Origin: Asterias amurensis
Taxonomy: Eukaryota > Echinodermata > Asteroidea > Forcipulatida > Asteriidae
Reading direction: 5' to 3'
NCBI RefSeq assembly: GCF_032118995.1
Contig: NC_092665.1
Span: forward strand, 2,764,001 to 2,828,000
DNA: 64,000 nt
Part shown: in pieces, positions 45,648 to 57,600 of the stretch
Position numbering within the stretch: the stretch's first letter is position 1
How the letters are laid out: each line of letters starts with the position of its first letter
The notes under the pieces: generated by a model
Databases searched by the model: none
What the model was told of the DNA's origin: nothing
Seen by the model: the letters and a program-made list of their open reading frames with translations, nothing else
Position numbers and translations under genes: made by a program

Positions 45648-45955
45648 ATGTTCGACTATGAGTCCTTCTCTTCCTTATAAAACATAGTAGGAAGAATCTC
45701 ATGAACGGGTAAATGATAGTCTCTTTATAGTCCCTTCACACAAGAGCCACTTGAGCAAGGGTCCCTTAGCTACATAATTAGCATGTACCTTTTAAGTTCG
45801 ACTATAGTTGTAACTCCTTCTCTTCCTTATAAAGCATAGTAGGAAGAATCTCATGTACGTGTAAATGTATATAGTCTCTTTATAGTCCCTTCACACAAGA
45901 GCCATTTTAACACAAGAGCTACATAATTAGCATGTACCTCGTGTGAAAGGACAAA
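45648..45955 (+). repeat. 150-bp direct duplication
   Basis: GTTCGACTATGAGTCC or GTTCGACTATAGTTG is followed by TTCTCTTCCTTATAAA(A/G)CAT and TAGTCCCTTCACACAAGAGC. The block appears at 45648-45790 and 45798-45940. Confidence 0.8.
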
Positions 45956-46174
45956 AACTTGTGTACTATCCAAGAATTGTCTTGTAAAATCTTGTTAAAC
46001 AAGTGCTACATTATTTTGGCAACCATGCTAAAATAAGCAAGGGACCACTGTTAAAATTGCTGTTGTGCGAATAACACTTATTTCCGAGTAATTTCGATGA
46101 AATTCCGACTATTTTATTCCATCACAGCTTGCAGACCGAATACTACTTCACATGGAAATATACAAGACAGATAG

Positions 46175-46568
46175 TTAAAGGAACGCGTTGCCTTGGATCG
46201 GTCGAGTTGGTCTTTGAAAAGCGTTTGTAACCGTGTTTTTTATAAAATGCATTTGGGTAGAAAGATGTTGTAAAAGTAGAATACAATGATCCACACAAAC
46301 ATGCCTCTAAATTGCACGGTTTTCCTTTTACCTCGTCGACTAGAACACGGTCGGCCATTTATGGGAGTCAAATTTTTGACTCCCATAAATGGCCGACCGT
46401 GTTAGTTCGCACAGTAAAAGGAAAACCACGCAATTTCGAGGTAAACTTGTGTGGATCATTGTATTCTACTTTTAAAACATCTTTCCAACAATATGCATTT
46501 TATAAAAAAGGGTTACAAACGCTTTTTATAGACCAACTCGTCCGATCCAAGGCAACGTGTTCCTTTAA
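46175..46568. repeat. Family B foldback
   Basis: TTAAAGGAACGCGTTGCCTT to its inverse, with the central hairpin. Near identical to 23171-23551 in the right arm. Confidence 0.92.
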
Positions 46569-46603
46569 CCATGGAGGTAGACAGAGTACGTTTTGTTTAT
46601 TGT

Positions 46604-46960
46604 AAAAGACACTGGACACTAGTGGTAATTGTCAAAGACCAGTCTTCTCACTTGGTGTATGTCATCTGCATATACTAACACTAACCTGTGAAAAATTGAG
46701 CTCATTTGGTCGTCGAGGTTGCGAGTAGTAATGAAAGAAAAAACACTCTTATCACACGAAGTTGTCTCGAAATCAAATTCGTGGAAAATAATACTTCTTT
46801 TCTCGAAAACTACGTTACTTCATTGGGAGCCGATTCTCACAATGTTTTATACTATCAACCTCTCCCCATCACTCGTTATGGTGTATCCCAACATAAAATA
46901 ACAAACCTCTGACATTTTTGGCTTAATTGGTCATCGAAGTGGCTAAACTAATGAAAGAAA
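46604..46960. repeat. Family A foldback, reverse orientation
   Basis: AAGACACTGGACACTAGTGG at the left, through the usual interior, then truncated after CTCTCCCCATCACTCGTTAT with a repeated interior fragment attached. Confidence 0.7.
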
Positions 46961-47658
46961 AAAAAAACAAGCTTTTTCAATAATGTGTCCGATGACGTCA
47001 TCTTTCAAATTCGCTGCAAAAAGAATTTCAACTAAATTCTAGTTATTTACCATATTCATTTATTTAAATTTGTTTGATAAGGAATTGTCCAGGGAATATA
47101 CAGAACAGGACGTCTAAATTACTACAGATTGATATACAATAAACACAAGATTGAATTACACACAATATCTAATGTTATTAAACATTAAGGGAAGCAGATG
47201 ACACACTTTTTACTTTTTACATTTGTTGGGGTGAGGGTTGGAGGTTGGGTTCCGGGTGTCCACTTTGATGCGGTTAGAAATGACCTTGCCAGTGCTATCA
47301 TAGAGAGTATTCCTGGTGGAAGTAGGGCCATTTGCATGGGGGGGGGGGGGTGGGGGTGGAGGCCGTGTGTTGGGTTGCTTATCATGTTAGCAAAGCCTCT
47401 TTGCTTTATCATGTCTGGACGTAATCCGCTTGTTATCGATCAAGGGACTGGATTCGAAAGGTGTAGGCCTACATTACATCAATGTTTAAACAATCTGTGT
47501 ACTATACAAACATTATGTGACAATTGTCCAATATCTCTCAATATAAAACGTAGTGTGTTAGCAAAAAAAAACGGGGAAAAAAACCGAAAAAAACCAAAAC
47601 GGTGTAATTGATCTACCAGTCACTGCGGAGGATGGGAGACCTCTCAAAAACTGGGTCA

Positions 47659-49583
47659 TATACAGGCGCGGATCCAAGGGGGGAGGGGGCAGGGGGCACG
47701 TGCCCGCCGGGAAAAAAACGAAAACAAACTTTTACTGCATTATTTGTATTACTTTTAAGTGTTTAGATGAAGGTAAAGGGTCAAAGAAATGTCTCTGCGA
47801 AGGCCTTAGATTGCACCAGAGAGCATCTACGACATACAATTTTTCCCGGGGCCCTAAAGGGGGCCCCGGACCCCACGCCGTAATGGCGTCGCGCTTCGCA
47901 ACTTCAGATTTGTTAATGCCTCTACCCTATAGACGATGTGACCCATGTTGACATTAAAAACGCCCTCTGCCAAAACACAAAGGTTTTGCCCCCGTATGCG
48001 CGCGGATCATATTATGGTTTTCCTGTGATGTGAGAGGAAACATCGTCTATAATTTCTTCCGACTAGAACCCTGCTTGCAACATACGATTATCGGGCGGAT
48101 CTGGGTTAGCTGCCCACTTATATTCATGGAATTTGCCGCCCATCAGATAACAAATTTTAACCCACACCTGTGACGTCATGCTATTGTTAAATCGCTCCAT
48201 TATTTTGCACGAATGGCGCGATGGGTACATCTATTCACCCATTGTGCATAAAAGAGTTAGGGAACAAAGTAAATCAAGTCAATGACGCCATGGACCATAT
48301 ATTATTTTGTTTTAATGGTTTTTAACACAGGTTAATAGAGCTACACATGTATTGCAAAATGATCGTTGACACACAAGTGAACAGCTATATTATTAAATTA
48401 TTATTTAGCTGAGATGTTAAAAAATAATTATAGAACTACAACAGTAATTTAAGCAGGTCTTAAAGTCAGATAAATCAATTTCATTTTAACCAGTATTTTT
48501 GTTTTTTGTTTTTATTAATTCAAAATGCTTAATTTATCATACACAAACATGGTAAGTGAGTAAAGTCCCTAAAATTTAAGATTGCAAAGATACTTTTTTC
48601 AATATCATCATAAAATAACAGGAATTCAACTGAAATTGTTGATCATAAAGGTAGCTTAAATTTGTTTATTAAAAACAAATCTGAAACTACAGGCTTGTAC
48701 GCGGGTAGGTCACTTCTTTTATCTTCACCTTTGGGGTTTTTTGTAGACCGAGAAAGTCGGCTACAACATCATCTGATAGTCTGTTTCTATCACTAACTTG
48801 TATAAATTTACTTAAAGTCAAGAAACAAAATCACTTATCTGCCGCCACTTTCGCTCCCGATCTATGATGCCACTATCGAAGGAAGAGCATATTTCCTAAA
48901 TGTTGGTCTTCGTCCATTGTTCACACACCACCAGTGGTGTTCCCTGGAGTGAACAAGCTTACGTAATACATACAAACAATTGACTTAAAAGTTAAACAAT
49001 ATCGCGCCATTCGTGCGAAATAATGGAGCGATTTTAACAATAGCATGACGTCACAGGTGTTGGTTAAGTCGCATAATGCCCTCGGTGAACGCGCCATTCG
49101 TGGGTACGAATGGCGCGCACCTCGGGCATTATCCTATACATAAAGTACATGTACATATTTCATCGCCCAGAAGTTAACGTCAGTAGTATAGGCCTATTAT
49201 TAATACTCTTATAAGAAAAACGCTTGCCGACGATGTACAGCGTAAATTCAGTTTATTGTCAACAAGAGGGAGAAGCATTTCACTGAAAGACTCAAGAAAG
49301 GTGTGCGATTAAAACTTTCTAGGAGTTCTAAAATGAAAGTGTTTCTTGAACTCTGTATTTAGGCACACGGAGGCTTGATTTTTCGAGAAAAAAAACCTCC
49401 AAACGCTCAGAGCTCCCGGGGGCTTCTCCCCCTGGACCCCCGCCGGGGCTTCGCCCCTGGACCCCACCAGGGGCCGTACGGCCGGCCCCTGGACCCCACC
49501 CCTGAAATTTCTTTTACCAAAGTATTATGACTACAAAGTTGTGCCCCCGAATAAAATAAAATCCTGGATCCGCGCCTGATATA
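47659..49583. repeat. 1.9-kb transposon-like element with inverted ends
   Basis: TATACAGGCGCGGATCCA at the left and TGGATCCGCGCCTGATATA at the right. G/C-rich low-complexity subterminal DNA is present on both sides (CCCGGGGCC, GGACCCCACC). No transposase frame is intact, so it is probably non-autonomous. It contains a second element at 48154-49070. Confidence 0.8.
48154..49070. repeat. 0.9-kb inverted-end element, nested
   Basis: CACCTGTGACGTCATGCTAT followed by TGTTAAATCGCTCCATTATT is inverted at about 49005-49065. CGAATGGCGCGAT pairs with ATCGCGCCATTCG. The AT-rich middle holds no gene. Confidence 0.8.
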
Positions 49584-50170
49584 CGCCGCACACTATACTC
49601 ACTGATGCATAGCAAACCTGTGAAAACTTGCTTCTAACAATATCACCACTGATGACAATTCCCAAAGGTATCCTGCCTTTAGCAGAGTAGAGGCGGACAT
49701 TTCTCTGGCAGATTGATACCCCAGCACGGTCGCATAAAAACAGATTTTCTAATTGCAAAAAAAGAAAAAGAAAATGGCCGCTCACACTTTTATTACTTTT
49801 GTATAGTATCACAATTTTCTATGGCACTGTTTTGAAAAGAAAGAGTAAATCAGCTGATCAGCTGAAAAGTTTCATGGCCAAACTTATATGATATTTGTAT
49901 ACGAAAATGCCCTTTAAGCTTTCAAGTTTACTGTAACCCCAGAGGTGTCCACGCGGTAACTTGAGCTGTTTGAACTCGGACAGCAAACTTTGGAATTAGC
50001 ACACATCCGTGATTTTGCTTATCACTGCGTGGTATAATATTGGGGGAAAACCCCTCTACTTGTGTAATCGCAGAGAGCCCCACGCATGAGCCTTGTCAAG
50101 TTCGTCCTGACAGACAGCCCGATTGATGACGAAATCCTACGCAAATTGCCACTCAGGGATATACCCATCG

Positions 50171-50390
50171 CTCATTGGCTAAACTCACAATCGGTGTTCT
50201 GGGGATCCGCTTTGATTGGCTGACTTTGTGGAACCTGTTTAGTCACAGGTTCTCATTTGCATATGGGGATAAAAGAAGCTGAAATTGCAACCAGAGAATT
50301 AAAAGTTTGTAAGACAATCAGAAGATCACTAGTGCGGAAGAAACACTTCGTTATTGGTGGCAAGACGAAAGAGAGCAAGTCGGCAATCAT
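50171..50390 (+). promoter_or_regulatory. Candidate PKS promoter and 5' UTR exon
   Basis: Two inverted CCAAT boxes (ATTGG at 50174-50178 and 50215-50219) precede ATTTGCATAT at 50255-50264 and a TATA-like GATAAAAG at 50268-50275. A start near 50298 would give an exon ending AATCAT at 50390, followed by the strong donor GTAAGTG. The next plus-strand gene is the PKS, whose first coding exon begins after an acceptor at 54565. The intron would be about 4.2 kb. The spliced link is inferred. Confidence 0.5.
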
Positions 50391-50451
50391 GTAAGTGTTT
50401 ATTTTGTTATTATTTGGTTTCATTTTATGTATATACAATGTTAATTTGTTC

Positions 50452-50640
50452 CTTAAAGGCACATAGACATTATTGGGAGTCACTCAAAATAATTGTTAGC
50501 ATAGCCTTTCATCCTTCTCTTGCAACTTCGACAACCAATTGGGTCCAAATTTTCACAGGTTTGTTATTTTATGCATATGTTGAGATACACCAAGTGAGAA
50601 GACTGGTCTTTGACAATTACCAAGAGTGTCCAGTGTCTTG
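50452..50640. repeat. Family A, internally deleted
   Basis: CCTTAAAGGCACATAGACAT to ACCAAGAGTGTCCAGTGTCTT. The centre is lost. Confidence 0.75.
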
Positions 50641-51131
50641 CCCGGGACTACCTTCCAGGCCTTGTCATGTGTCTTTTTGTAAATTGATTTTCTCCATGTT
50701 TGACCGAGTCCATATGCGCTTATTTTATATAATTCTTGTATTTAATGTATTTTATATATTTCTAGTTAAGTCAACCTCTGCACAGTTAAAACAAATGTGA
50801 ATTATTTCTGTGTATACATGGCATTTATTGTATATGAAGTTTCATTTTTACGATTTTGCTGTTTTAACTATACTTGTTTTAATGATTGCCCTAGAAATTA
50901 AATATCCATAAAAAAAAGTCAATATAACAAATGTATATCCATGTTCAAGGATATAAAAACTATACAATTAAAAATGTGATTCACGGTGTCATTATCACAG
51001 ATTGTGACAACTTGATTAAAACACAACAGCAAAACTATTCTATCTAAGATCAGTGACGTCATTGGTTATGTGGTCTACACCCCATGCACCCATCAGCTAG
51101 TCCCTATAGATTGAAGACATTCGTTTTTGTT
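50641..51131. other. Intergenic or PKS 5' intron, no gene seen
   Basis: AT-rich with no clear structure. Confidence 0.45.
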
Positions 51132-51506
51132 GAAGACACTAGACACTTTTGGTAATTGTCAAAGACTAGTCTTCACAGTTGGTGTATCTCAACATGTGCA
51201 AAAAAAACCAAACCTGTAAAAATTTGAGCTCAATCGGTCGTCGAAGTTGCGAGATAACAATGAAAGAAAAAACACCCTTGTCGCACGAAGTTGTGTGTGT
51301 TCAGATGCTTGATTTCGAGAACTCAAATTCTAATCGAAATCAAATTCGTGGAAAATTACTTCTTTCTCGAAAACTACGTCACTTCAGAGGGAGCCGTTTC
51401 TCTCAATATTTTATACTACCAACCTCTCCCCATTACTCGTAATCAAGAAAGGTTTTATGATAATTATTTTGAGTAATTACCAATAGTGTCCACTGCATGT
51501 CTTTAA
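51132..51506. repeat. Family A foldback, reverse orientation
   Basis: TGAAGACACTAGACACTTTT to ACCAATAGTGTCCACTGCAT then GTCTTTAA, with the usual interior. Confidence 0.85.
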
Positions 51507-51939
51507 CGTAGTCATCGATGTTGCATCATAATAATTCATTTGATCACTTGCGAATAAAATACCTTATTCATAACCTTGTTCCTGTTGTGTGGTGCCACCT
51601 TGTCATGTTGTGTGGGGTTTTTTAAACCCGTCCAGTTGGTCTTTTTGTGACCTTGCACATATTTCCCCTGTGCTTTTCTTAGTGGGGTTCCTTGTTGCAA
51701 ACGGGAAGGGCACCCTTAATCAGCCAGTTAAGTGCAGTTACGTAAAACAAATAAACGGTGTCGAGAGAAGTATGTATACAAAAACATGGATCAAAGTTTT
51801 GATCAAAATGACTACACCAGTCTGATCGTCGTCTCCTCAAATATCAAAGATTTATTATTCAGTGTTTTGTATCGGGGTATTTGCAATCGAGGATCATCCC
51901 TAAAGAAAACATTAACTTTGGGCAATCACTCCTTTCATC

Positions 51940-52326
51940 AAAAGGCAGTGGACACTGTTGGTAATTACACAAAGTAATTATTGGCATAAAACCTTACTTG
52001 GTAACTAGCAGTAGGGAGAGAATAGTATACAACATTGTGAGAAACGGCTCCGTCTGAAGTGATGTAGTTTTCGAGAAAGAAGTGATTTTCCACGAATTTG
52101 ATTTCGAGACCTCAAATTTAGAATTTGAGGTCTCGAAATCAAGCATCTAAAAGCACACAACTTTGTGTTACAGGGGTGTTTTTTTTTTCTTTCATAATTA
52201 TCTCGCAACTTCGACGACTAAATGAGCTCAAATTTTCACCTAGGTTTGTTATTTTATGCGTATGTTGAGATACACCAAGTGGGGTGACTGGTCTTTGACA
52301 ATTACCAATAGTGTCCATGTCTTTAA
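51940..52326. repeat. Family A foldback, full length
   Basis: AAAAGGCAGTGGACACTGTT to ACCAATAGTGTCCATGTCTT. Central GAGACCTCAAATTTAG and its inverse are present. Confidence 0.88.
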
Positions 52327-53700
52327 ACAGCAAGAAATAAGACAATTAAACGAGAATTTAAAAACTTGAGCAACTCCTTAAACCATGAAGGAAGCCCTCA
52401 TACTACTCAGATAATAACTTTTTTTGTTAAAGGAATAGGGTGATTTTGTTCTGTTGGTTTGTCTTCTGCGTTGTCTGCTAAAAGTTTTAGTCCTCTAAAG
52501 CAACGGGTATGATTTTTATCCACACTGCACTCAATTGTTGCCTGTTGTTTATCTTATGATAAAACACAGTTGCCAAGTGGATGCTGCGCCCTCACCGGTG
52601 ACTTACTTAGCCTAGCGTAGCAATTTAGACCATGGATCAATAAACCATTAGACAATGTACTAGCAGGCGCTGCTGTATAGTATAATAAACTTTTTAATTT
52701 ACGGGTGAAGTTTGTTTGCCTCAGTTACAATGCAAGACAAAGGGACCAATCGGCACGCTTTTTTTTCTGTCTCCCCTCCCCCACCCTTGTCGGCAAACGA
52801 AATTGTGATTAGAAATTCTCTCCGAGTTTTATTCAGTGTATCGTGAAGCACAAGAGGGGGACTAGGTTTGTTCCGACACCTCCATATGGAACTTAAGTTG
52901 TATAGAACAAAACAAAATAATTTTAAAAGACAGAACGAAACTCATAGTAATATGACACACAAAACAAAAACAGAATCCCCTAAAAAGGTAAGCACACACG
53001 TCAGGCACTAAGCCGGAAGTGTTGGCTTTCAAGTCACATCATTTCGCAACTGCTTTCTTTTTGTTTATTAAAGCAATACAGTTAAGAAAATGAAAGCTGT
53101 ACTACGTACATTGTATGCCTACATTGATGACGAATAACATCTGTAACAAAAATATAAGTTTATCTCGTGCTTGCTCAATCTCAGAGAACGTTTTCCCCCA
53201 TCCACACACCGGCTGCCAAATGACAAACGAATACAGCAAAAACGTAAAAATTCAGGCGTGATATTTAAGCCCTAGACACTTTTCAGTACAAGGGCCGACT
53301 TACATCATGCATTGTAAGCATGCTTACATAGACATTTTCGCAAATACCCATTGCGTGCGCAAGCGCTTTAACTGTTGAATATGGTGCATGCTGGTCTCGC
53401 TAGCGATCAAACTAATAAATACTTATAAAACCAAAAAGAGCAATGTTTTTTTCAGTTCATGTTTTATCAAAGGTTATTCTGAGCATGAAATTTCCCTAAA
53501 CTGCGTTTCCAAATTGATAGACCAAATCCACAATATTTGTTCCAGCAAGTGACGACCATTCTACACAAGTTAAGGCATGACATCATGAGAAATATTGAGA
53601 AACTAACACATGCTTTCGAATTAAATTAATGTGTTTTAACTTCCGGTCGGGTGGCGCAACTTTCCTGAACGAGGAAACAAAATCACTTTCAGAAGTCAGT
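52327..53700. other. No gene seen upstream of PKS
   Basis: AT-rich sequence; no coding pattern, tandem repeat or foldback longer than a few tens of bases is evident. If the 50.3-kb exon is correct, this is PKS intron. Confidence 0.45.
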
Positions 53701-53751
53701 TCTGGTTTTTCCAGCTTCTTTTTCAGTTTTTATTTAAGGAAACAAAAAGAG

Positions 53752-53850
53752 TATATAAACCCATGAATCTTCCTCGACTGTCAGTTTTGTTTGATGTGGC
53801 GCGAGTTCTACACTTCGTCCGTTCGCTACTTGTATTGGGACCACGTGAGG
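53752..53850 (+). promoter_or_regulatory. TATA-box candidate, alternative PKS promoter
   Basis: GTATATAAACCC at 53751-53762 is the best TATA match in the window. ACCACGTGAGG at about 53840 combines an E-box (CACGTG) with a possible donor. It could be an alternative start for the PKS, about 0.9 kb from the coding start. Function is unproven. Confidence 0.3.
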
Positions 53851-54106
53851 TGTGTTTAGTTTGGCATTCTAGGCATAACTCGCTTTGATTTTCCGTGCGG
53901 AAGCGGCAGTTTTTATCTTTCTTTAGCAACTTTGCGGGCATGGAAAATAATCTAACTCACTTTATATTTTCCGTGTGGGTCTATGATTCTCGAGTGTTAA
54001 TTCAAATTTGTTTTTGTCTATGAGAAACCTTTACAACAGTCTTGCAAAGATAAGAATTAACTATGGATAAGTAGTAATTTTGCGGGTACAACCATGACTC
54101 AAATCG

Positions 54107-54360
54107 TTTAAAGCCATTGGACACTTTCGGTAATAGTCGAAGGCCCACACTTAAACCTGTGAAAATTTAGGCTCAATCGGTCATCGGAGTCGGGAGAAAA
54201 TAACGGGAAATCACACCCTTATTTCCGCACGTTTCGCCGTGTCATGACATGTGTTTAAAATAAATCCGTAATTCTCGATATCGAGAATTGATATTGTTTT
54301 AATGTTTTGTCAAAAAGTAAAGCATTTTTTTTCTGTACCGAAAGTGTCCAATGGCTTTAA
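54107..54360. repeat. Family A relative with distinct ends
   Basis: AAAGCCATTGGACACTTTCG is inverted as CGAAAGTGTCCAATGGCTTT. TTCTCGATATCGAGAA is a perfect internal palindrome. It ends about 200 bases before the PKS coding exon 1 acceptor. Confidence 0.8.
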
Positions 54361-54661
54361 GTTGCACCACCATCAGCAGTCCAGCTTTCTCCTGAAGACG
54401 GGCAGAGTGTACTGTTTAAAACTACAAGACTCACACGCAGCACTCATCCAAAGGAGATTTTCACACCATGCAAAGCTCCATCACCACTTAGTCTCATGAA
54501 AGAGGTTATTTTCATATTTCAAAAAATCTAACAACCTGTTTTTCCTTCTTCTTTTTCTGTTACAGAGAAACTATTTATTTCACACCATTATTTATTGAGC
54601 ACTGTCAACTCAGCATCGTACGTCATCGTTTTCGTCGTCATAGTAACTTCACATCAGCAAG

Positions 54662-57600
54662 ATGAACAGCAAACAAGCAAACACACAACAGCCGTCTCGT
54701 GCAGCCAAGATCCCAATAGCAGTTGTTGGAATTGGTAAGAAAACTCTTAACTCTTTCATGTTCGTTATCCCACATTATCAAAATTTGTAACGAAGATTAA
54801 AAGCACTGTTATCAGATTGCAAAATGTGCCACAACAAAACTAAATGCAGTTATCCGTAACACCAAACATATAACCTGTTGATGGTACACTTGAAGCTTAC
54901 GATTAATTTAGATTAGTTTACAGCGCTTCTTTCTTAAACAATTATAGGTAACAATAATGAATCATTGTGTTTTTTAGTACAATTAATAGTTCATTTAATT
55001 CTCAAAAATAAACACATAATGATTTGAAGGCTGCACTTTAAAAGGAAAACGGACAAACTATAATACAGAAGCGTATTGCTGCCACATGTATTTAAGACAA
55101 TAATCTTGAACGTACACAATAAATCCAAACTTAACTTGTTGTGTACGTACACTATAAGTTATTGTGCACGTACACAATAAGTTATTGTGTACGTACATCA
55201 TAAGATTTTATGTGGCAGCGTCACGCTTCCGAACCCTAAAAAAACACTCTGCGAAAGGTATATTACTCACTCTAGTGCATTTGTGATCCATCGCGCTGTT
55301 TTCCTGTGTCCGTGGTAGGGTAGCTTGGTTCCTGGTTAAGCGTATGGTGTCACCGCAGACCTCACTTGATCGTATTTCCTAATAAAAACAAGGGAATAGA
55401 TTTCATAAACTTTTACACTCAGATGAATAGGATGTGGTACATCCGAAAACTTGTTTTTTTTCTATGAAGATGTTTAATATTCACACTGCTTGCAAATAGG
55501 AATGAATAGAAGGAAAGTTGCTTCACTGCAAAACCCGCGGCATTGAAATTGACACCAACAATTACGTTGGTGTTATTTTTAACACCTTTCTCCTATGATG
55601 TAAAACTTTATTTTCTCTTGGGTATATGTGACACACTCATAGTTTTAAAATGACTCTCCGATGTTTAAAATTTTTGATAACGTCATCAAGGATTTTAGAG
55701 AGATTCCCTTTTGTATAAAGAATATCAATGTTGCACTTTTCTCCCAGAATTTTTGAAATAACATGAAGTTGTTTTTTTTTAATTTCTTGTATTACAGGCT
55801 GCCGCATGCCTGGTGGAGTGGACTCTCCGAAGGCATTCTGGGATGCCGTCGTTCAAGGTGAAGACATGATCAGTGAGGTGCCTTCCGACAGATGGTCCCT
55901 CGAGTCCTTCCACGATCCCGATCAAACCAACCACAGCAAGATGGTCACAAAACGCTGTGGGTTCATCAAAGACATTGACAAGTTCGACAACACCTTCTTC
56001 AAGATATCACCTCGTGAGGCTAGCTCCATGGACCCTCAACAGCGTCATATACTTGAGGTCACCTATGAGGCGTTCGAGGATGCTGGTATCATCCCAAGCA
56101 CGCTGGGCGAAACCTGTGGCGTCTACATCGGGGTGGGGATGATGGACTACCCTATCATGATCATGGAGACATCTCTCATCAACCCCTACACCCACACAGG
56201 TGTTGGCCATTCTGCAGTGGCCAACCGTATCTCCTACGCCTTTGACCTTCGTGGACCCTCCTACGTAGTGGACACTGCCTGTGCCTCATCCATGACAGCC
56301 ATGCACGTAGCCTGTAACGCCATCTGGGATGGCGAATGCACCTCAGCTGTCGCAGGAGGCTGCAACACGCTCCTCCTCCCCGAGGTAACTGTGGGTTTCA
56401 GCGCTCTTGGTGTCCTCTCTCCAGAGGGAAAGTGTTGCCCGTTCTCCGATACGGCCAAGGGATACGTCCGAAGTGAGGGATTTGGGGCATTCATTCTGAA
56501 GCCACTTGACGCAGCTCTAGCTGAGAATGACCACGTGTACGCCGTCATCAGGGGGAGTGCAATTGCAGCAAACGGCTTCAGCAAGAGTCTTACAATGCCC
56601 TCCGCACCTGCCCAGGAGATGGTAATGAAAAATGCCTATGAACGCTGTGGAGTCCCATTGTCCTCCGTCCAGTATGTAGAAGCACATGGCACAGGAACTC
56701 CAGTCGGGGATCCCATTGAAGCTGGAGCCATCGGTCGCACATTTGGTCACCTGAAGGACAACCCAGTCAAGATAGGATCTGTCAAGAGTAACTTTGGCCA
56801 CAGTGAATGTGCTGCTGGTATCACTGCTGCCATAAAAGTAGCCCTCATGCTTGAGAAGAAGATGCTGGTCCCCACTATTAACTACAACGAACCAAACCCA
56901 AATATTGATCTGCAAGAACTTAATCTGAAAGTTCAGACGACCCTGGAGCCAATGCAGAGCACCAACGATGAGACTGATACTGACAAGTACACCATTGGAC
57001 TGAACAGCTTTGGTTTCGCAGGAGCAGTTGCTCACATGATATTTCAGAATGCTCCAAAACCGACCACAAACGCCATAGTTACAGAGACGGCTGGCTGGAA
57101 GTTTGGAGACGACAAAAATGCTGGAAGACCAATTGTTCTGCCGTTGTCAGCTAAATCTGGTGATGCCCTAAAAGACCTCATCAAGAAGTGGCTAGACTTC
57201 AACTGTGACACTGATGCTCTTCATGTAGCATCTTGGCAAGCAACACGAAGGGAGCACCACCCATACCGTATGGCCATCATTGCTAATTCAAGCTCCTCTT
57301 GCAGACAGACTCTGGAGGGATTTCTTGAAGGTGCTGGATCTGAAGCTGCTGTGACTGGAACAGCCCCTCAGGGAAAACCAAAGGTCTGTTTCGTGTTTCC
57401 AGGACAGGGACAGCAGTGGGTAGATATGGGCCGCAAGTTGTACAGCTCCGAGAGTGTATTCAGAGAGACCATCGATTCCTGCGACAAAATCTTCCAAAGG
57501 ATGTCTGGTTGGTCTCTGCTGGAATACTGCGGCTTGTTCAATGAAGAAGGCAGTATCACAGACTCGTCACCCTATACCTCCGTGGAAGAAGCCTTGGGTC

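Noticed and set aside
47198..47611. 137-residue plus-strand frame
   Set aside because: Carries a G-run translated as GGGG and lysine-rich A-tract; no conserved domain visible and no partner exons.
47700..47951. Transposase remnant in the 1.9-kb element
   Set aside because: Short frame with no DDE-type or zinc-finger pattern; the GC-rich low-complexity stretch explains it.
50040..50170. GCM-type site (CCCACGCATG) upstream of the PKS promoter as proof of pigment-cell control
   Set aside because: It does not match the GCM consensus exactly, and one loose match is not evidence.
56517..57035. 172-residue antisense frame within the PKS, and other frames on either strand there
   Set aside because: Shadow frames of a long coding exon. 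The plus frame carries all catalytic motifs.
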